A stretch of 64,000 bases of DNA from Alicyclobacillus tolerans (GCF_021739485.1 NZ_JAJFNK010000002.1:186001-250000), one strand, 5' to 3'; shown: positions 1 through 8,865, counted from the first letter of the stretch. A program made the numbers and translations. Notes: generated by a model from the letters alone, not told the origin.

Positions 1-503
1 GGATTACGGAGCAAGACAAGCGAGTTGCTGGGTACGCCTTGGACGCGGGCCGCGCAGTTGGAGTTATTGTGAATAAATGGGATATCGTGGAGAAAGACGA
101 CAAAACGGCTCACCAGTTTGAACAGCGCATTCGAGACGAGTTTCCATTTATGCGTTGGGCCCCTGTCGTGTTTGTTTCGGCTTTGACTAAGCAGAGAACG
201 CATCGAATCTTGCCGATGGCCAAAGAACTCGCTGAGTCCCATGCCATGAGAATTTCGACATCGACACTCAATTCCGTGATTCAGGACGCCACAGCGAGCG
301 TTGCGCCTCCGTCGGACAAAGGACGCAAACTCCGACTCTATTACGCGACACAGGTGTCCGTGAAACCGCCGACGTTCGCTCTATTTGTGAACGACGCAGA
401 ATTAATGCATTTCTCGTACTTGCGGTACTTGGAGAACCAACTGCGGTCGGCCTTTGGCTTTGAGGGAACTCCACTTCGATTTGTGACGCGCAACAAATCT
501 TAA
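1..503 (+). CDS. der: Ribosome-assembly GTPase Der (EngA), C-terminal part
   Basis: The gene is cut by the window edge. The reading frame is open from base 3 and encodes the last 166 residues. It begins inside the second GTPase domain: ITEQDKRVAGYA is followed by the G4 motif NKWD, and FVSALTKQ fits the G5 region. The rest is the KH-like C-terminal domain, ending in GTPLRFVTRNKS. Der is a double-GTPase that helps mature the 50S ribosomal subunit in the cytoplasm. plsY follows after 23 nt, so the two are probably co-transcribed. Identification is secure from the motifs; the N-terminal GTPase domain lies outside the window. Confidence 0.93.
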   Translation, partial: ITEQDKRVAGYALDAGRAVGVIVNKWDIVEKDDKTAHQFEQRIRDEFPFMRWAPVVFVSALTKQRTHRILPMAKELAESHAMRISTSTLNSVIQDATASVAPPSDKGRKLRLYYATQVSVKPPTFALFVNDAELMHFSYLRYLENQLRSAFGFEGTPLRFVTRNKS

Positions 504-526
504 CGGGTTTATGGTGGGAGGATGCC

Positions 527-1117
527 ATGCTGACGATTGTAAGTGTTGTGCTTGCTTATTTGATTGGGTCTATTTCTTCTAGCACCATAGTCGGGAAATG
601 GTTTAAGAAGATGGACATCCGCGACCACGGCAGCGGGAATGCCGGAGCGACCAACACGCTCCGCGTACTGGGGTGGAAATGGGCCGTTGTCGTGCTTGCA
701 GCCGATATCCTCAAAGGAATCGTGGCCATCCTTCTCGCTTGGCACTTCGGACATGGCAGTGTCTGGACAACCTATTTATCCGGATTGGCCGTAATCGCCG
801 GACACAATTGGCCTTTGTACTTTGGTTTTCGCGGCGGCAAAGGAATTGCCACGACCATTGGCGTCCTGGTGCTGGTCATGTTCGTACCGGCACTGCTCGC
901 AGGAATCATCGCGATCGCGCTGGTCGTCGTAACGCGCTATGTCTCGCTCGGTGCCCTGACCTTTACGATATTGACTCCAGTTTTCGTGATTCTCCTTCAA
1001 CACCATGTGGGGGCAGCGGTGTTTGCAGCCATTGTGGCTCTCTTTTCGATCTACCGTCACCGCGCGAACATTGGGCGTCTCATTCGCGGTGAGGAACACC
1101 GCGTCTTTAGTAAGTGA
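527..1117 (+). CDS. plsY: Acyl-phosphate:glycerol-3-phosphate acyltransferase PlsY
   Basis: This 196-residue polytopic membrane protein moves an acyl group from acyl-phosphate to glycerol-3-phosphate, the first step of phospholipid synthesis. Conserved family motifs are visible: GSGNAGATNTLR near residue 36 and the glycine-rich FRGGKGIATT near residue 100, with several hydrophobic segments between and after them. The ATG at 527 has GGGAGG at 516-521 as its ribosome site. gpsA, which makes its substrate glycerol-3-phosphate, lies 94 nt downstream, so the pair forms a lipid-precursor unit. Length is normal for the family. Confidence 0.95.
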   Translation: MLTIVSVVLAYLIGSISSSTIVGKWFKKMDIRDHGSGNAGATNTLRVLGWKWAVVVLAADILKGIVAILLAWHFGHGSVWTTYLSGLAVIAGHNWPLYFGFRGGKGIATTIGVLVLVMFVPALLAGIIAIALVVVTRYVSLGALTFTILTPVFVILLQHHVGAAVFAAIVALFSIYRHRANIGRLIRGEEHRVFSK

Positions 1118-1211
1118 CTTGCAAACTAATCGGCTTCTTACATAGTGTTTTTCCGTACTATATGTTTTTGCGCAGCATCCGATCAATAAACAACGGGCAG
1201 GAGGAAACTTG

Positions 1212-2249
1212 ATGAAAGCCGCAGTTTTAGGCAGCGGCAGTTGGGGGACAGCCCTGGCTTCCGTACTGGCCGACAACGACCATCAAACCATTCTCTGGGC
1301 GAGACGCGCCGAGGTTGCCTACGAAATTGTGAATCAACACACCAACAAACAGTATCTGCCCGCCGCCAGTTTGCATCCAAAACTCACCGCGACCACGCAA
1401 CTGGACGAGGCGCTTGATGGAGCACAACTTGTCGTTTTTGCCGTGCCGTCCGGAAGTATGGCTCAGGTGACCCAAGAAAGCGTTCCGTACATGCCAGATA
1501 ACGCCTGGTTGGCGCATGCAGTCAAGGGCTTCGACCCTCTCACCAAACGCCGTATGAGTCAAGTGCTGGCAGACGTTTTCCCAGACGCTGCAGAGCGGGT
1601 TTGCGTCATTTCTGGACCGAGTCACGCCGAGGAAGTCGTATCTAAACTTCCGACGACGATTGTCGTGTCGTCACTGGTCCAAGCATCCGCTGAAACAGTT
1701 CAAGACGCCTTAATGAACCGGTATTTGAGGGTATACACCAATCCGGATGTCATTGGGACTGAACTCGGGGGCTCTTTGAAAAACATCATTGCGATTAGTG
1801 TCGGAATTGCTGACGGACTAGGGTTCGGAGACAATGCAAAAGCGGCTTTAATGACCCGGGGCCTCGCCGAGATCGCGCGACTCGGCGTAAAAATGGGCGC
1901 ATCGCCGCTCACGTTTGCAGGATTGTCGGGAGTAGGGGACTTAATTGTCACTTGTACGAGCCAACACAGCCGAAATTTTCGCACAGGGCGCCTGCTCGGG
2001 CAAGGTAAAAGTGTCCAAGAGGCTTTAGCGAAAGTGGGTATGGTTGTCGAAGGCATACCCACGACCCAAGCCGCCGTCGAACTGGCTGCGCGCTATGAAG
2101 TCGAAATGCCCATCACTGAAGTTCTGGCACAGGTCTTGTTCGAAGGCAAGGACCCAGCAAAGAGCGTCGTAGAACTGATGGGGCGGGAACGCAGCCATGA
2201 AATTGAAGAAGTCGCGCGGGAAAAAATCTCCCCGAAATGGTTGAAATAA
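1212..2249 (+). CDS. gpsA: NAD(P)-dependent glycerol-3-phosphate dehydrogenase
   Basis: This 345-residue cytoplasmic enzyme reduces dihydroxyacetone phosphate to sn-glycerol-3-phosphate for phospholipid synthesis. The Rossmann motif GSGSWGTALASVLAD is at the N-terminus, and the segment GGSLKNIIAISVGIADGLG holds the family's catalytic lysine. GVGDLIVTC and the RNFRTGRLLG motif follow. A strong ribosome site (AGGAGG, 1199-1204) precedes both TTG 1209 and ATG 1212; the ATG is preferred because MKAAVLGSG is a typical beginning. It follows plsY and fits with it functionally. Confidence 0.95.
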   Translation: MKAAVLGSGSWGTALASVLADNDHQTILWARRAEVAYEIVNQHTNKQYLPAASLHPKLTATTQLDEALDGAQLVVFAVPSGSMAQVTQESVPYMPDNAWLAHAVKGFDPLTKRRMSQVLADVFPDAAERVCVISGPSHAEEVVSKLPTTIVVSSLVQASAETVQDALMNRYLRVYTNPDVIGTELGGSLKNIIAISVGIADGLGFGDNAKAALMTRGLAEIARLGVKMGASPLTFAGLSGVGDLIVTCTSQHSRNFRTGRLLGQGKSVQEALAKVGMVVEGIPTTQAAVELAARYEVEMPITEVLAQVLFEGKDPAKSVVELMGRERSHEIEEVAREKISPKWLK

Positions 2250-2283
2250 AGAAGTGCCTGTACTAGAGAGCCCACTGGGAATT

Positions 2284-2292
2284 TGATACACT
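2284..2292 (+). promoter_or_regulatory. Possible extended -10 promoter for gcvH
   Basis: TGATACACT reads as an extended -10 element (TGn plus TACACT, five of six matches to TATAAT). It lies about 90 nt before the gcvH start in the gap after gpsA. No convincing -35 box is visible, so this is tentative. Confidence 0.35.
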
Positions 2293-2378
2293 AATTTCGA
2301 CAGAGTCCGTGGTGGCCACGGCAACTGCCATCACAATCCCGCTCATTGCTTAGGCTGTGAACTTGAAGGAGGAGCGTT

Positions 2379-2762
2379 ATGAGCCAGGTACCGTCAGATT
2401 TGAAGTATTCCAAGGAGCACGAATGGGTTCGCGTCGAAGGATCGAAGGCTTACATAGGAATCACCGACTTCGCCCAAGACGAGCTTGGCGACATCGTTTT
2501 CGTAGAACTTCCAGAGGTGGGTGCTGTGGTTGCAGCCGACCAGGTGTTTGGGACGGTCGAATCCGTTAAAACGGTTTCCGATTTGTTTGCACCCGTATCC
2601 GGTACCGTAACTGAGGTCAATTCCGCGTTGAGCGATGAACCTGAAAAGGTCAATTCGAGTCCATATCAAGACGGATGGATGATTGCCGTAGAAATGTCCA
2701 ATCCGAGCGATGTCTCTAAACTGCTTGACGCCGCAGGATACGAAAAGCATATCGCAGACTGA
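2379..2762 (+). CDS. gcvH: Glycine cleavage system H protein
   Basis: This 127-residue lipoyl carrier shuttles the aminomethyl group between the P, T and L proteins of glycine cleavage. In Bacillales it can also act in lipoic acid relay. The lipoylation site is the lysine in [15 protein letters not shown], about residue 64. The opening segment [14 protein letters not shown] is characteristic of the family. AAGGAGGAG at 2366-2374 supports the ATG at 2379. The gene stands alone, with gcvT and gcvP not nearby, as is common in Bacillus. A strong terminator follows. Confidence 0.96.
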   Translation: MSQVPSDLKYSKEHEWVRVEGSKAYIGITDFAQDELGDIVFVELPEVGAVVAADQVFGTVESVKTVSDLFAPVSGTVTEVNSALSDEPEKVNSSPYQDGWMIAVEMSNPSDVSKLLDAAGYEKHIAD

Positions 2763-2789
2763 AACAAAACCCTGGTTCCCAAAGTGAGG

Positions 2790-2830
2790 AAAAAAGCGGT
2801 CAAGCGCGTTGCGTGCTTGGCCGCTTTTGT
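2790..2830 (+). terminator. Intrinsic terminator after gcvH
   Basis: A 14-bp stem runs from 2792-2805 to 2815-2828 with one G-T pair and a 9-nt loop. The A-run and T-run at its base (AAAAGCGG / CCGCTTTT) make it usable from both strands. It separates gcvH from spoIVA. Confidence 0.85.
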
Positions 2831-2955
2831 CACTGCAAGCCAATGCCGCCCCTGTCGTTCTTCACTAGAAATCCCCGCTTGAATCCACAGTTCGATGTTC
2901 TAGTCACCCGGCTCGGACAGTATACATTACAAGTGTCGCAGGATCGATCCTCCTC

Positions 2956-2984
2956 GCATACCGCTAGGCTTCACGCATATATAT
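2956..2984 (+). promoter_or_regulatory. Candidate sigma-E promoter for spoIVA
   Basis: GCATA at 2956-2960 resembles the sigma-E -35 element, and CATATATA at 2976-2983 resembles its -10 element, with about 13 nt between the boxes. In B. subtilis spoIVA is transcribed by sigma-E in the mother cell. The rest of the 2831-3085 gap shows no gene. The match is imperfect. Confidence 0.4.
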
Positions 2985-3085
2985 GTATTGTCCTTTGGAC
3001 TTGGACAGTGTCGGTGGATTGTCAGTGGCTCGGGGAGGATACGGGCGAAGCAATCTACGCCGGTCAACTTGAGGGAGGGGAAAGC

Positions 3086-4564
3086 GTGGAAAAGTTCGAC
3101 GTATTTAAAGATATTGCTGAGCGAACTGGGGGCGACATCTATCTCGGCGTAGTCGGCCCCGTGCGTACTGGCAAGTCTACTTTTATTAAGAAGTTCATGG
3201 AACTGATTGTACTTCCAAACATCAAAGAGGAAGCGGACCGCGTCCGGGCTACCGACGAATTGCCCCAGAGCGCTGCGGGCCGAACGATTATGACGACCGA
3301 ACCCAAGTTCATTCCGAATCAAGCCGTGGAAATCTCGGTTGCTGAGGGCCTCGACGTCAACGTCCGGGTGGTCGACTGCGTCGGATACGCCGTTGACGGG
3401 GCGCGCGGTTATGAAGACGACAACGGTCCCCGCATGGTGACGACTCCGTGGTTCGACGATCCGATTCCGTTTCAAGAAGCGGCGGAAATTGGGACGCGCA
3501 AAGTCATTGCGGACCATTCGACACTCGGTGTTGTCATCACCACAGACGGAAGCATTGCGGAAATCCCGCGTGAAGGATACGTTGAAGCCGAGGAACGCGT
3601 CGTTGAGGAACTCAAGGAGCTTGGGAAGCCGTTTGTCATTATCGTCAATTCAGTAAACCCTGGAAACCCAGGTGTACAAGAACTTCGCGCAGAACTCGCC
3701 GAAAAGTACGACGTGCCTGTACTGGCACTGTCTTGTGCGACGGTAACCACACACGAAATCAACGCCGTGTTGAGGGAGGCTCTGTACGAGTTTCCCGTCA
3801 AGGAGGTCAACGTCAACCTGCCGAATTGGGTAATGGTGATGGACGAGGACCACTGGCTTCGGAACAAGTTTCAATCGGCCGTCCAAGAAACCATCCAGGA
3901 TATCCGAAGAATTCGCGACATTGACCGGGTTGTAACGCACTTTTCCGACTACGAGTTTATTTCGTACGCGGGATTAGCTCACATGGACATGGGAAAAGGC
4001 GTTGCCATCATCGATTTGTCCGCCCCCGACGAGTTATACGACCAAGTGCTCACTGAAGTCGTTGGCGTAAGAATTACCGGGCGCGATCAGCTGCTTCGGA
4101 TGATGAAGGACTTCGTCTATGCGAAACACGAATACGATAAGGTTGCCGAAGCCCTTAAGATGGTGAAGATGACCGGTTACGGCGTAGCTCCGCCCGCTTT
4201 AGAAGAAATGACGCTCGATGAGCCAGAATTGATTCGCCAGGGATCGCGTTTTGGCGTAAGACTCAAAGCCACAGCTCCGTCGATTCACATGATTCGCGTC
4301 GACGTCGAGTCCGAATTTGCACCGATCGTAGGTACGGAAAAACAATCCGAGGAACTGGTACGCTACTTAATGCAAGACTTTGAAAACGACCCGTTGAAAA
4401 TTTGGGAAAGCGACATTTTCGGAAAATCCCTGGCGGCCATTGTTCGGGAGGGCATTTCTGCAAAGCTCTCGCTCATGCCTGAAAATGCCCAGTATAAACT
4501 GAAGGAAACCTTGCAGCGGATTATTAACGAGGGCAGTGGGGGACTGATCGCAATTATTCTTTGA
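3086..4564 (+). CDS. spoIVA: Stage IV sporulation protein A, spore coat basement-layer ATPase
   Basis: The protein has 492 residues, the same length as B. subtilis SpoIVA. It hydrolyses ATP and polymerises on the forespore surface to anchor the spore coat. The Walker A motif GPVRTGKS lies at about residues 24-31, and VDCVGY marks the Walker B region. The C-terminus GSGGLIAIIL is the conserved tail used for forespore localisation. The open frame extends upstream to 2813, but GTG 3086 gives the canonical start MEKFDVFKDIAERTGG behind GAGGGAGGGG. Its presence marks the organism as an endospore former. In B. subtilis hbs and folE follow, but here they do not. Confidence 0.97.
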   Translation: MEKFDVFKDIAERTGGDIYLGVVGPVRTGKSTFIKKFMELIVLPNIKEEADRVRATDELPQSAAGRTIMTTEPKFIPNQAVEISVAEGLDVNVRVVDCVGYAVDGARGYEDDNGPRMVTTPWFDDPIPFQEAAEIGTRKVIADHSTLGVVITTDGSIAEIPREGYVEAEERVVEELKELGKPFVIIVNSVNPGNPGVQELRAELAEKYDVPVLALSCATVTTHEINAVLREALYEFPVKEVNVNLPNWVMVMDEDHWLRNKFQSAVQETIQDIRRIRDIDRVVTHFSDYEFISYAGLAHMDMGKGVAIIDLSAPDELYDQVLTEVVGVRITGRDQLLRMMKDFVYAKHEYDKVAEALKMVKMTGYGVAPPALEEMTLDEPELIRQGSRFGVRLKATAPSIHMIRVDVESEFAPIVGTEKQSEELVRYLMQDFENDPLKIWESDIFGKSLAAIVREGISAKLSLMPENAQYKLKETLQRIINEGSGGLIAIIL

Positions 4565-4627
4565 CCGAAACCGCACTGCAACCGGAACCGTACTGCCGAC
4601 CAAACCGGGGTCTCACAGAACTTGATG

Positions 4628-4660
4628 CGGAGACGGGGGAACCGTCTTCGTTTTTTGTTT
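4628..4660 (+). terminator. Intrinsic terminator after spoIVA
   Basis: The stem CGGAGACGG (4628-4636) pairs with CCGTCTTCG (4642-4650), with one G-T pair, and is followed by six T residues at 4651-4656 and a further T-rich stretch. The rest of the gap up to the tRNA gene (4661-4874) is AT-rich and shows no gene. Confidence 0.8.
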
Positions 4661-4874
4661 TTGCCCCCATCCATTCAACTGCAGAACAATTCAACTTAAT
4701 AACAGTTCTATATAAGAATAATTTAACTGCAGAATGATTCACCTCCAGAACCGCTCGGGATTCAATCCTTGAAGCATCTTTACTCGCTAACCCTTCTTGG
4801 TCTATGAAGGCTCGGGTCACGTCGTTGCGCGCTGGGACGAAATGCGCTATAATCTCTGTGCGCACAAGGAGCAT

Positions 4875-4951
4875 CGGGATGTAGCGCAGCCTGGTAGCGC
4901 GCTACCTTGGGGAGGTAGAGGTCCCGGGTTCAAATCCCGGCATTCCGACCA
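4875..4951 (+). tRNA. tRNA-Pro(GGG)
   Basis: A complete cloverleaf can be drawn. The acceptor stem is CGGGATG / CATTCCG with one G-U pair. The anticodon stem is CTACC / GGTAG around the loop TTGGGGA, giving anticodon GGG. The T arm contains GGTTCAAATC, and the CCA end is encoded at 4949-4951. It would read CCC and CCU proline codons. A terminator follows directly. Confidence 0.93.
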
Positions 4952-4955
4952 ACGA

Positions 4956-4984
4956 ACCAGCGTGAAGAGCGCTGGTTTTTCTTT
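4956..4984 (+). terminator. Terminator after tRNA-Pro
   Basis: ACCAGCG (4956-4962) pairs with CGCTGGT (4970-4976) and is followed by TTTTTCTTT. This is a compact rho-independent terminator ending the tRNA transcript 55 nt before mtrB. Confidence 0.8.
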
Positions 4985-5039
4985 ATTTTGTCCCAAATCG
5001 GACTTGCTTCACCGCGAAATGAGGAACGGAGGCTGGCAT

Positions 5040-5282
5040 ATGGCGTCGGAAACAGCGGTACTTGGAGATTATTTTGTCATTCGCGCCTTGGAGAACGGAG
5101 TTCAGGTGATCGGATTGACGAGAGGAACGGAAACAAAATTCCACCATGCGGAGAAACTGGATAAAGATGAGGTCATGATTGCCCAATTTACGGAACACAC
5201 TTCAGCTATGAAGATCCGTGGGAAGGCCTTACTGTATACCAAACACGGTGTCATTGACCTGAGCCGTACACCTTCTGAATAA
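5040..5282 (+). CDS. mtrB: Transcription attenuation protein TRAP (trp RNA-binding attenuation protein)
   Basis: This 80-residue protein matches Bacillus TRAP closely. [21 protein letters not shown] and then [10 protein letters not shown] are near-identical blocks carrying the tryptophan-binding and RNA-contact residues. TRAP forms an 11-subunit ring that, when loaded with tryptophan, wraps RNA containing GAG/UAG triplets and shuts off trp genes. The ATG at 5040 is set by CGGAGG at 5027-5032; the longer open frame upstream runs through the tRNA and is ignored. Likely targets lie in this window at 32514-32783. In B. subtilis mtrB follows folE, which is absent here. Confidence 0.96.
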   Translation: MASETAVLGDYFVIRALENGVQVIGLTRGTETKFHHAEKLDKDEVMIAQFTEHTSAMKIRGKALLYTKHGVIDLSRTPSE

Positions 5283-5291
5283 ATGGACATA

Positions 5292-5320
5292 CCGATTTGA
5301 CCTTGGTTCTTTCCAAATCG
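5292..5320 (+). repeat. Inverted repeat after mtrB
   Basis: CCGATTTG and CAAATCGG form an 8-bp stem shortly after the mtrB stop. There is no T-run, so it is not a classical terminator. The word CCAAATCGGAC also occurs upstream of mtrB near 4991, so the gene is flanked by a short direct repeat. Confidence 0.45.
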
Positions 5321-5372
5321 GACATAGCCAACGATACTTGTGCGCGTTCAATTCGGGAAGGACAGTCGGATA

Positions 5373-5381
5373 TGGTATAAT
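5373..5381 (+). promoter_or_regulatory. Extended -10 promoter for the hepS gene
   Basis: TGG followed by a perfect TATAAT (5376-5381) forms an extended -10 element 90 nt before hepS. The region 18 nt upstream holds only TTCGGG, a poor -35 box, as is usual for extended -10 promoters. Confidence 0.55.
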
Positions 5382-5470
5382 AGCAAATGGCACTTATTAT
5401 CATGAAATGATGGATTTTAATGGAATAATAATCACCGTATCGAACAACGGTAACACCTTGGGAGGATGAC

Positions 5471-6217
5471 TTGCGCGTGGCGATGACCGAGACGAATCGA
5501 CTCCGCTTTCATGAAGTGGACGAGCGAGTACAACAGTATATCCGTCATCCCTATCTGGCTGCTTGCCAAGTTCGTCAATCCGTGAGCCGCTTCCATTTCG
5601 ATGTTGCATTGACGATTTTGCAGGCTGCCTCAGTTCCGGTCAAACAAATGCGCGCTATTGTCGAGGCCGTGCTGCTGCTGCAACATGGTCTGTCGATTCA
5701 CGATGAAGTCGACGGGCAAGCTCCATTGTTGAGGCAACTAAACGTATTGGCGGGCGATTACAGCAGCGGGCATTACTATCGGGTGATGGCCAAGACCGGC
5801 AATCTCAAGTTAATGTCGACTTTATGCACGGCTGTGGTCAGAGTCAACGAAGCTAAGATGACTTTGTTTCACTTAAAAGACACCGTGACACCGGAACGCT
5901 ACATGACGTTGCGAGAGACGATCCACGGCGAGTTGCTTTTCGCGTTGGCAAGGACGTTTCTCCACGAACCAGACGGTTGGATGGAACACCTGCGTTCACT
6001 GGTTCGGGCCTATACGGTTAACGAAGACATCCTGAACCGTCGAGCGCCTAACTACTTTACGTTGCGGCAAGCTTATGAATGGGTTTCTGACGCAATTGAA
6101 CGCGTGTTGATGCAAACCAACACCGTCTTTGAACCAGTTGTTGCCTTTGTGACGGAGTCGTTCGTACCCATGCGCAAGTCGCTCGAACAACAGTCGTTTG
6201 TCGAAGGCAACCGATGA
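5471..6217 (+). CDS. hepS: Heptaprenyl diphosphate synthase component I
   Basis: This 248-residue protein is the small non-catalytic subunit of heptaprenyl diphosphate synthase, which makes the C35 side chain of menaquinone-7. It belongs to the HEPPP_synt_1 family; the block LLLQHGLSIHDEVDG and LAGDYSSGHYYRVMA are typical. As expected for this subunit it lacks a pair of DDxxD motifs. Start TTG 5471 follows GGGAGG at 5460-5465; GTG 5477 is an alternative. The catalytic partner hepT follows after 160 nt. The menaquinone methyltransferase gene that separates them in B. subtilis is missing. Confidence 0.88.
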   Translation: MRVAMTETNRLRFHEVDERVQQYIRHPYLAACQVRQSVSRFHFDVALTILQAASVPVKQMRAIVEAVLLLQHGLSIHDEVDGQAPLLRQLNVLAGDYSSGHYYRVMAKTGNLKLMSTLCTAVVRVNEAKMTLFHLKDTVTPERYMTLRETIHGELLFALARTFLHEPDGWMEHLRSLVRAYTVNEDILNRRAPNYFTLRQAYEWVSDAIERVLMQTNTVFEPVVAFVTESFVPMRKSLEQQSFVEGNR

Positions 6218-6377
6218 GCGTCTGCTTCAGGCCCTGAGGCCTATACGAGAGGAACGGATAGTCAGTCAGGCCGCGACGCCAAAAGCGAATGACTAGAGAC
6301 GTTGGATAGTTGCGCACTCGCAAGAAGAGTCATTCTTGCTTTGCATGGGGCGTGTATGATGGGGGAATAATTGCCGT

Positions 6378-7343
6378 ATGGATGTTCGCAATATTTACGC
6401 CATGTATGAACCGGATTTGTCGCAAGTTGAAGAAATTTTGCGGGAGTCGGTACAGTCACGTAACCCTCTATTGACGGAGGCTGCGGTACAATTGCTGGAG
6501 GCTGGAGGGAAACGCATCCGGCCTTTATTTGCGTTAATCGGGAGCCGTTTTGGGACTGCCCAAAGCGATCTGATTTACGTATTGGCCAGTGCCTTGGAGT
6601 TGGTTCACATGGCGACTCTGGTGCATGACGACGTGATCGACGATGCGCCAACGCGCCGCGGCAAGCCGACCATCCGAGCGTGGATGGGGAACCATCCTGC
6701 CATGTATACGGGCGATTTTCTGTTCGCTCGGGCCATTGACCTTTTGAGTCATATCGATGACCCTGCCATTCACTCGGAAATGTCGATGGCCATGGTTCGC
6801 ATGTGTGAAGGGGAAATTGAGCAAATCCGCGATTTTTACGACCTCAACCAACCTTTGCGCAACTATTTGCGCCGGGTGGAGCGCAAAACAGCTTTGCTCA
6901 TTTCGGTCAGTTGCTCTTTGGGAGCGAAGGTGGCGGGATCCCCTGAAAGTACCGTCAAAACGCTGCGTCAGTTTGGCTACTACACCGGAATGGCTTTTCA
7001 AATCACGGATGATATTTTAGACTATGTCGGCGACGAAAAAACCGTTGGCAAGCCGGTTGGCGGAGATTTGCGGCAAGGCAATTTATCTCTTCCCGCGCTT
7101 TATGCAGCCGCATCCAGTCCACACGCTCAAGCACTGCGGCAGTTGATTCACGAGGGGATGGATCGCGATGCGGTGGAGCAAGCGATTCTTTTGGTCCGAG
7201 ACTCAGATGCGCTGACCTTTGCCAAAGATATCGCCGAGCGCTACATGCTTAAAGCCATGCAAGCCTTGTCACGACTGGAACCGAGCCCGGTTCGAGACAA
7301 TTTGGCAGGTGTTGCTGAATTTGTAAACAACCGGAAATTTTGA
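6378..7343 (+). CDS. hepT: Heptaprenyl diphosphate synthase component II (catalytic subunit)
   Basis: This 321-residue trans-polyprenyl synthase condenses isopentenyl diphosphate units onto farnesyl diphosphate to make heptaprenyl diphosphate for menaquinone. The first aspartate-rich motif is in LVHDDVIDDAPTRRG near residue 84, and the second is in FQITDDILDYVGDEKTVGKP near residue 213. GGKRIRP near residue 37 binds pyrophosphate. It pairs with hepS just upstream. Menaquinone made with this chain would feed the quinol oxidase and cytochrome b genes encoded further along the window. Confidence 0.94.
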   Translation: MDVRNIYAMYEPDLSQVEEILRESVQSRNPLLTEAAVQLLEAGGKRIRPLFALIGSRFGTAQSDLIYVLASALELVHMATLVHDDVIDDAPTRRGKPTIRAWMGNHPAMYTGDFLFARAIDLLSHIDDPAIHSEMSMAMVRMCEGEIEQIRDFYDLNQPLRNYLRRVERKTALLISVSCSLGAKVAGSPESTVKTLRQFGYYTGMAFQITDDILDYVGDEKTVGKPVGGDLRQGNLSLPALYAAASSPHAQALRQLIHEGMDRDAVEQAILLVRDSDALTFAKDIAERYMLKAMQALSRLEPSPVRDNLAGVAEFVNNRKF

Positions 7344-7488
7344 AGTTGGATCGTCGTGTGTGCCGGTTTTCAAAAGTTTCCGGATTCCATCAAAAACTCA
7401 TTGACGGCTCTTCACAGGTTGAAAGCCCTATCTATTATTTCGTACAATGTCCTACGGACGACCGCGAAGCTCAAGGAGAGTGAATGAA

Positions 7489-7938
7489 TTGGCAACTGAA
7501 AAGACGTTTGTCATGGTTAAACCGGACGGGGTGCAAAGAGGATTAGTTGGAGAGATCGTGTCCCGAATGGAGAAAAAGGGTCTGAAGCTGGTGGGCGCAC
7601 GACTGATGTCTGTGTCTAAGGACCTCGCAGAACGGCACTACGCCGAACACAAAGAGCGCCCATTTTTTGGCGAACTTGTTAACTTCATTACATCATCACC
7701 CGTTTTTGCGATGGTATGGGAAGGACCGAACGCCGTCTCAGTGGCGCGGACCCTTATGGGAAAGACGAATCCAGTGGAATCTGCACCAGGCACCATTCGT
7801 GGAGACTATGGTTTGACGATTGGTATGAACATCGTGCACGGGTCTGACTCTCCAGAAAGTGCGCAACGCGAAATTGCCCTGTGGTTTGGCAATGAAACGG
7901 TACAGTACGATAAAGCAGTCGACGTGTGGATTGGATAA
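7489..7938 (+). CDS. ndk: Nucleoside-diphosphate kinase
   Basis: The protein has 149 residues, the usual length. It transfers the gamma-phosphate of ATP to nucleoside diphosphates through a phosphohistidine, seen as the histidine in [12 protein letters not shown]. The opening [20 protein letters not shown] is diagnostic. The frame is open from ATG 7447, but AAGGAG at 7473-7478 places the start at TTG 7489, matching family length. It follows hepT as in B. subtilis. The convergent gene downstream ends only 3 nt away, so no separate terminator is visible. Confidence 0.96.
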   Translation: MATEKTFVMVKPDGVQRGLVGEIVSRMEKKGLKLVGARLMSVSKDLAERHYAEHKERPFFGELVNFITSSPVFAMVWEGPNAVSVARTLMGKTNPVESAPGTIRGDYGLTIGMNIVHGSDSPESAQREIALWFGNETVQYDKAVDVWIG

Positions 7939-7941
7939 CCG

Positions 7942-8865
7942 TTAGAAATTAGCGTGGCCTGCGGCTGGAGGAGTACTGAGGTTCAAGAACAGCCGCAGGT
8001 TTTTTTCGTTCTCGGCAACGACCTTCTTTCCCGCGATGATGCACTCATCCATTTCTTGAAACGACACCCAGGTGACATGGCTCACATCGGGTTGAAGAAT
8101 AAACAAATCGTCCCCTTGCAGGTCGTCAGACATCGTTTCTTCCAGTAAAATTTCAAACGAACGAAGCAAAATGTCGGTAAAAGTGAGGGGCGCCCAGCCT
8201 TGCTCCAATCGCGCCAAGTTCACCACGATGATTTTGTTACATCCCGCTTGCCGAAGGGTTTGTACCGGTACATAGTGACGTAAAGCGCCATCTGCCAACA
8301 GCCAATCTCCAATCTGAACCGGAGTTAAAATACCTGGCAAAGAGCAGCTTCCCAGAACTGTCCGCGGAACGTCAGTTAAGTTTACGGCTTTTTTGGCAGC
8401 AATGAGTTGTGGGTCATTGCTGAAGACGACAGGGTTTCCGCTGAGGAGGTCGGTGGCAACGACACTGAAAGGCATTTTCGCAGTCCGTCGAGCAAGCGAC
8501 TTTCGAAAATATTTTTCCAACTTTTTCCCCAGCAACAGGCCACTCGGCAATTGTGGAATTTTTTTTCGGTTTTTTTTATAGAATTGCTGACGCAAGAGAT
8601 TTAACATAGAGGAAGCCATGGGGAACCCGTAATCGAACAGGCCGACTCCTGGAAAGGCGTTAACCAGAGCCTCCAGTTCTTCCGGAGTATAACCGTGAGC
8701 ATACAGCGCAGCCACAAACGCGCCTGCACTCGTTCCGGCAACACAGTCCACTCGCACACCGAGTTGTCGGAGAGCGCTTAAAACGCCAACATGGGCTGCA
8801 GCCTTGAGCGTCCCACCGCTAAAAGCAATGCCCAGGCGGGGTTTTCGCTGAATCCGATAAGCCAA
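7942..8865 (-). CDS. Patatin-like phospholipase
   Basis: This 307-residue protein has the patatin serine-aspartate dyad. The nucleophile serine sits in GTSAG near residue 46, and the aspartate in LLADGALRHYVPV near residue 193. The oxyanion-hole region reads SGGTLKAAAHVGVL near residue 16. Such enzymes hydrolyse acyl esters of lipids; the substrate here is unknown. It resembles B. subtilis YlbK in kind. Start TTG 8865 is preceded by an AAGGGGG ribosome site. It is divergent from cheR and converges on ndk with only 3 nt between stop codons. Confidence 0.87.
   Translation of the reverse strand: MAYRIQRKPRLGIAFSGGTLKAAAHVGVLSALRQLGVRVDCVAGTSAGAFVAALYAHGYTPEELEALVNAFPGVGLFDYGFPMASSMLNLLRQQFYKKNRKKIPQLPSGLLLGKKLEKYFRKSLARRTAKMPFSVVATDLLSGNPVVFSNDPQLIAAKKAVNLTDVPRTVLGSCSLPGILTPVQIGDWLLADGALRHYVPVQTLRQAGCNKIIVVNLARLEQGWAPLTFTDILLRSFEILLEETMSDDLQGDDLFILQPDVSHVTWVSFQEMDECIIAGKKVVAENEKNLRLFLNLSTPPAAGHANF

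Noticed and set aside
2813-3085. Upstream extension of the spoIVA frame
   Set aside because: GTG 3086 gives the canonical start and the exact B. subtilis length; the extension contains the likely promoter.
4797-5039. Long N-terminal extension of the mtrB frame
   Set aside because: It runs through the tRNA-Pro gene and its terminator; TRAP proteins are about 75-80 residues and ATG 5040 has a good ribosome site.
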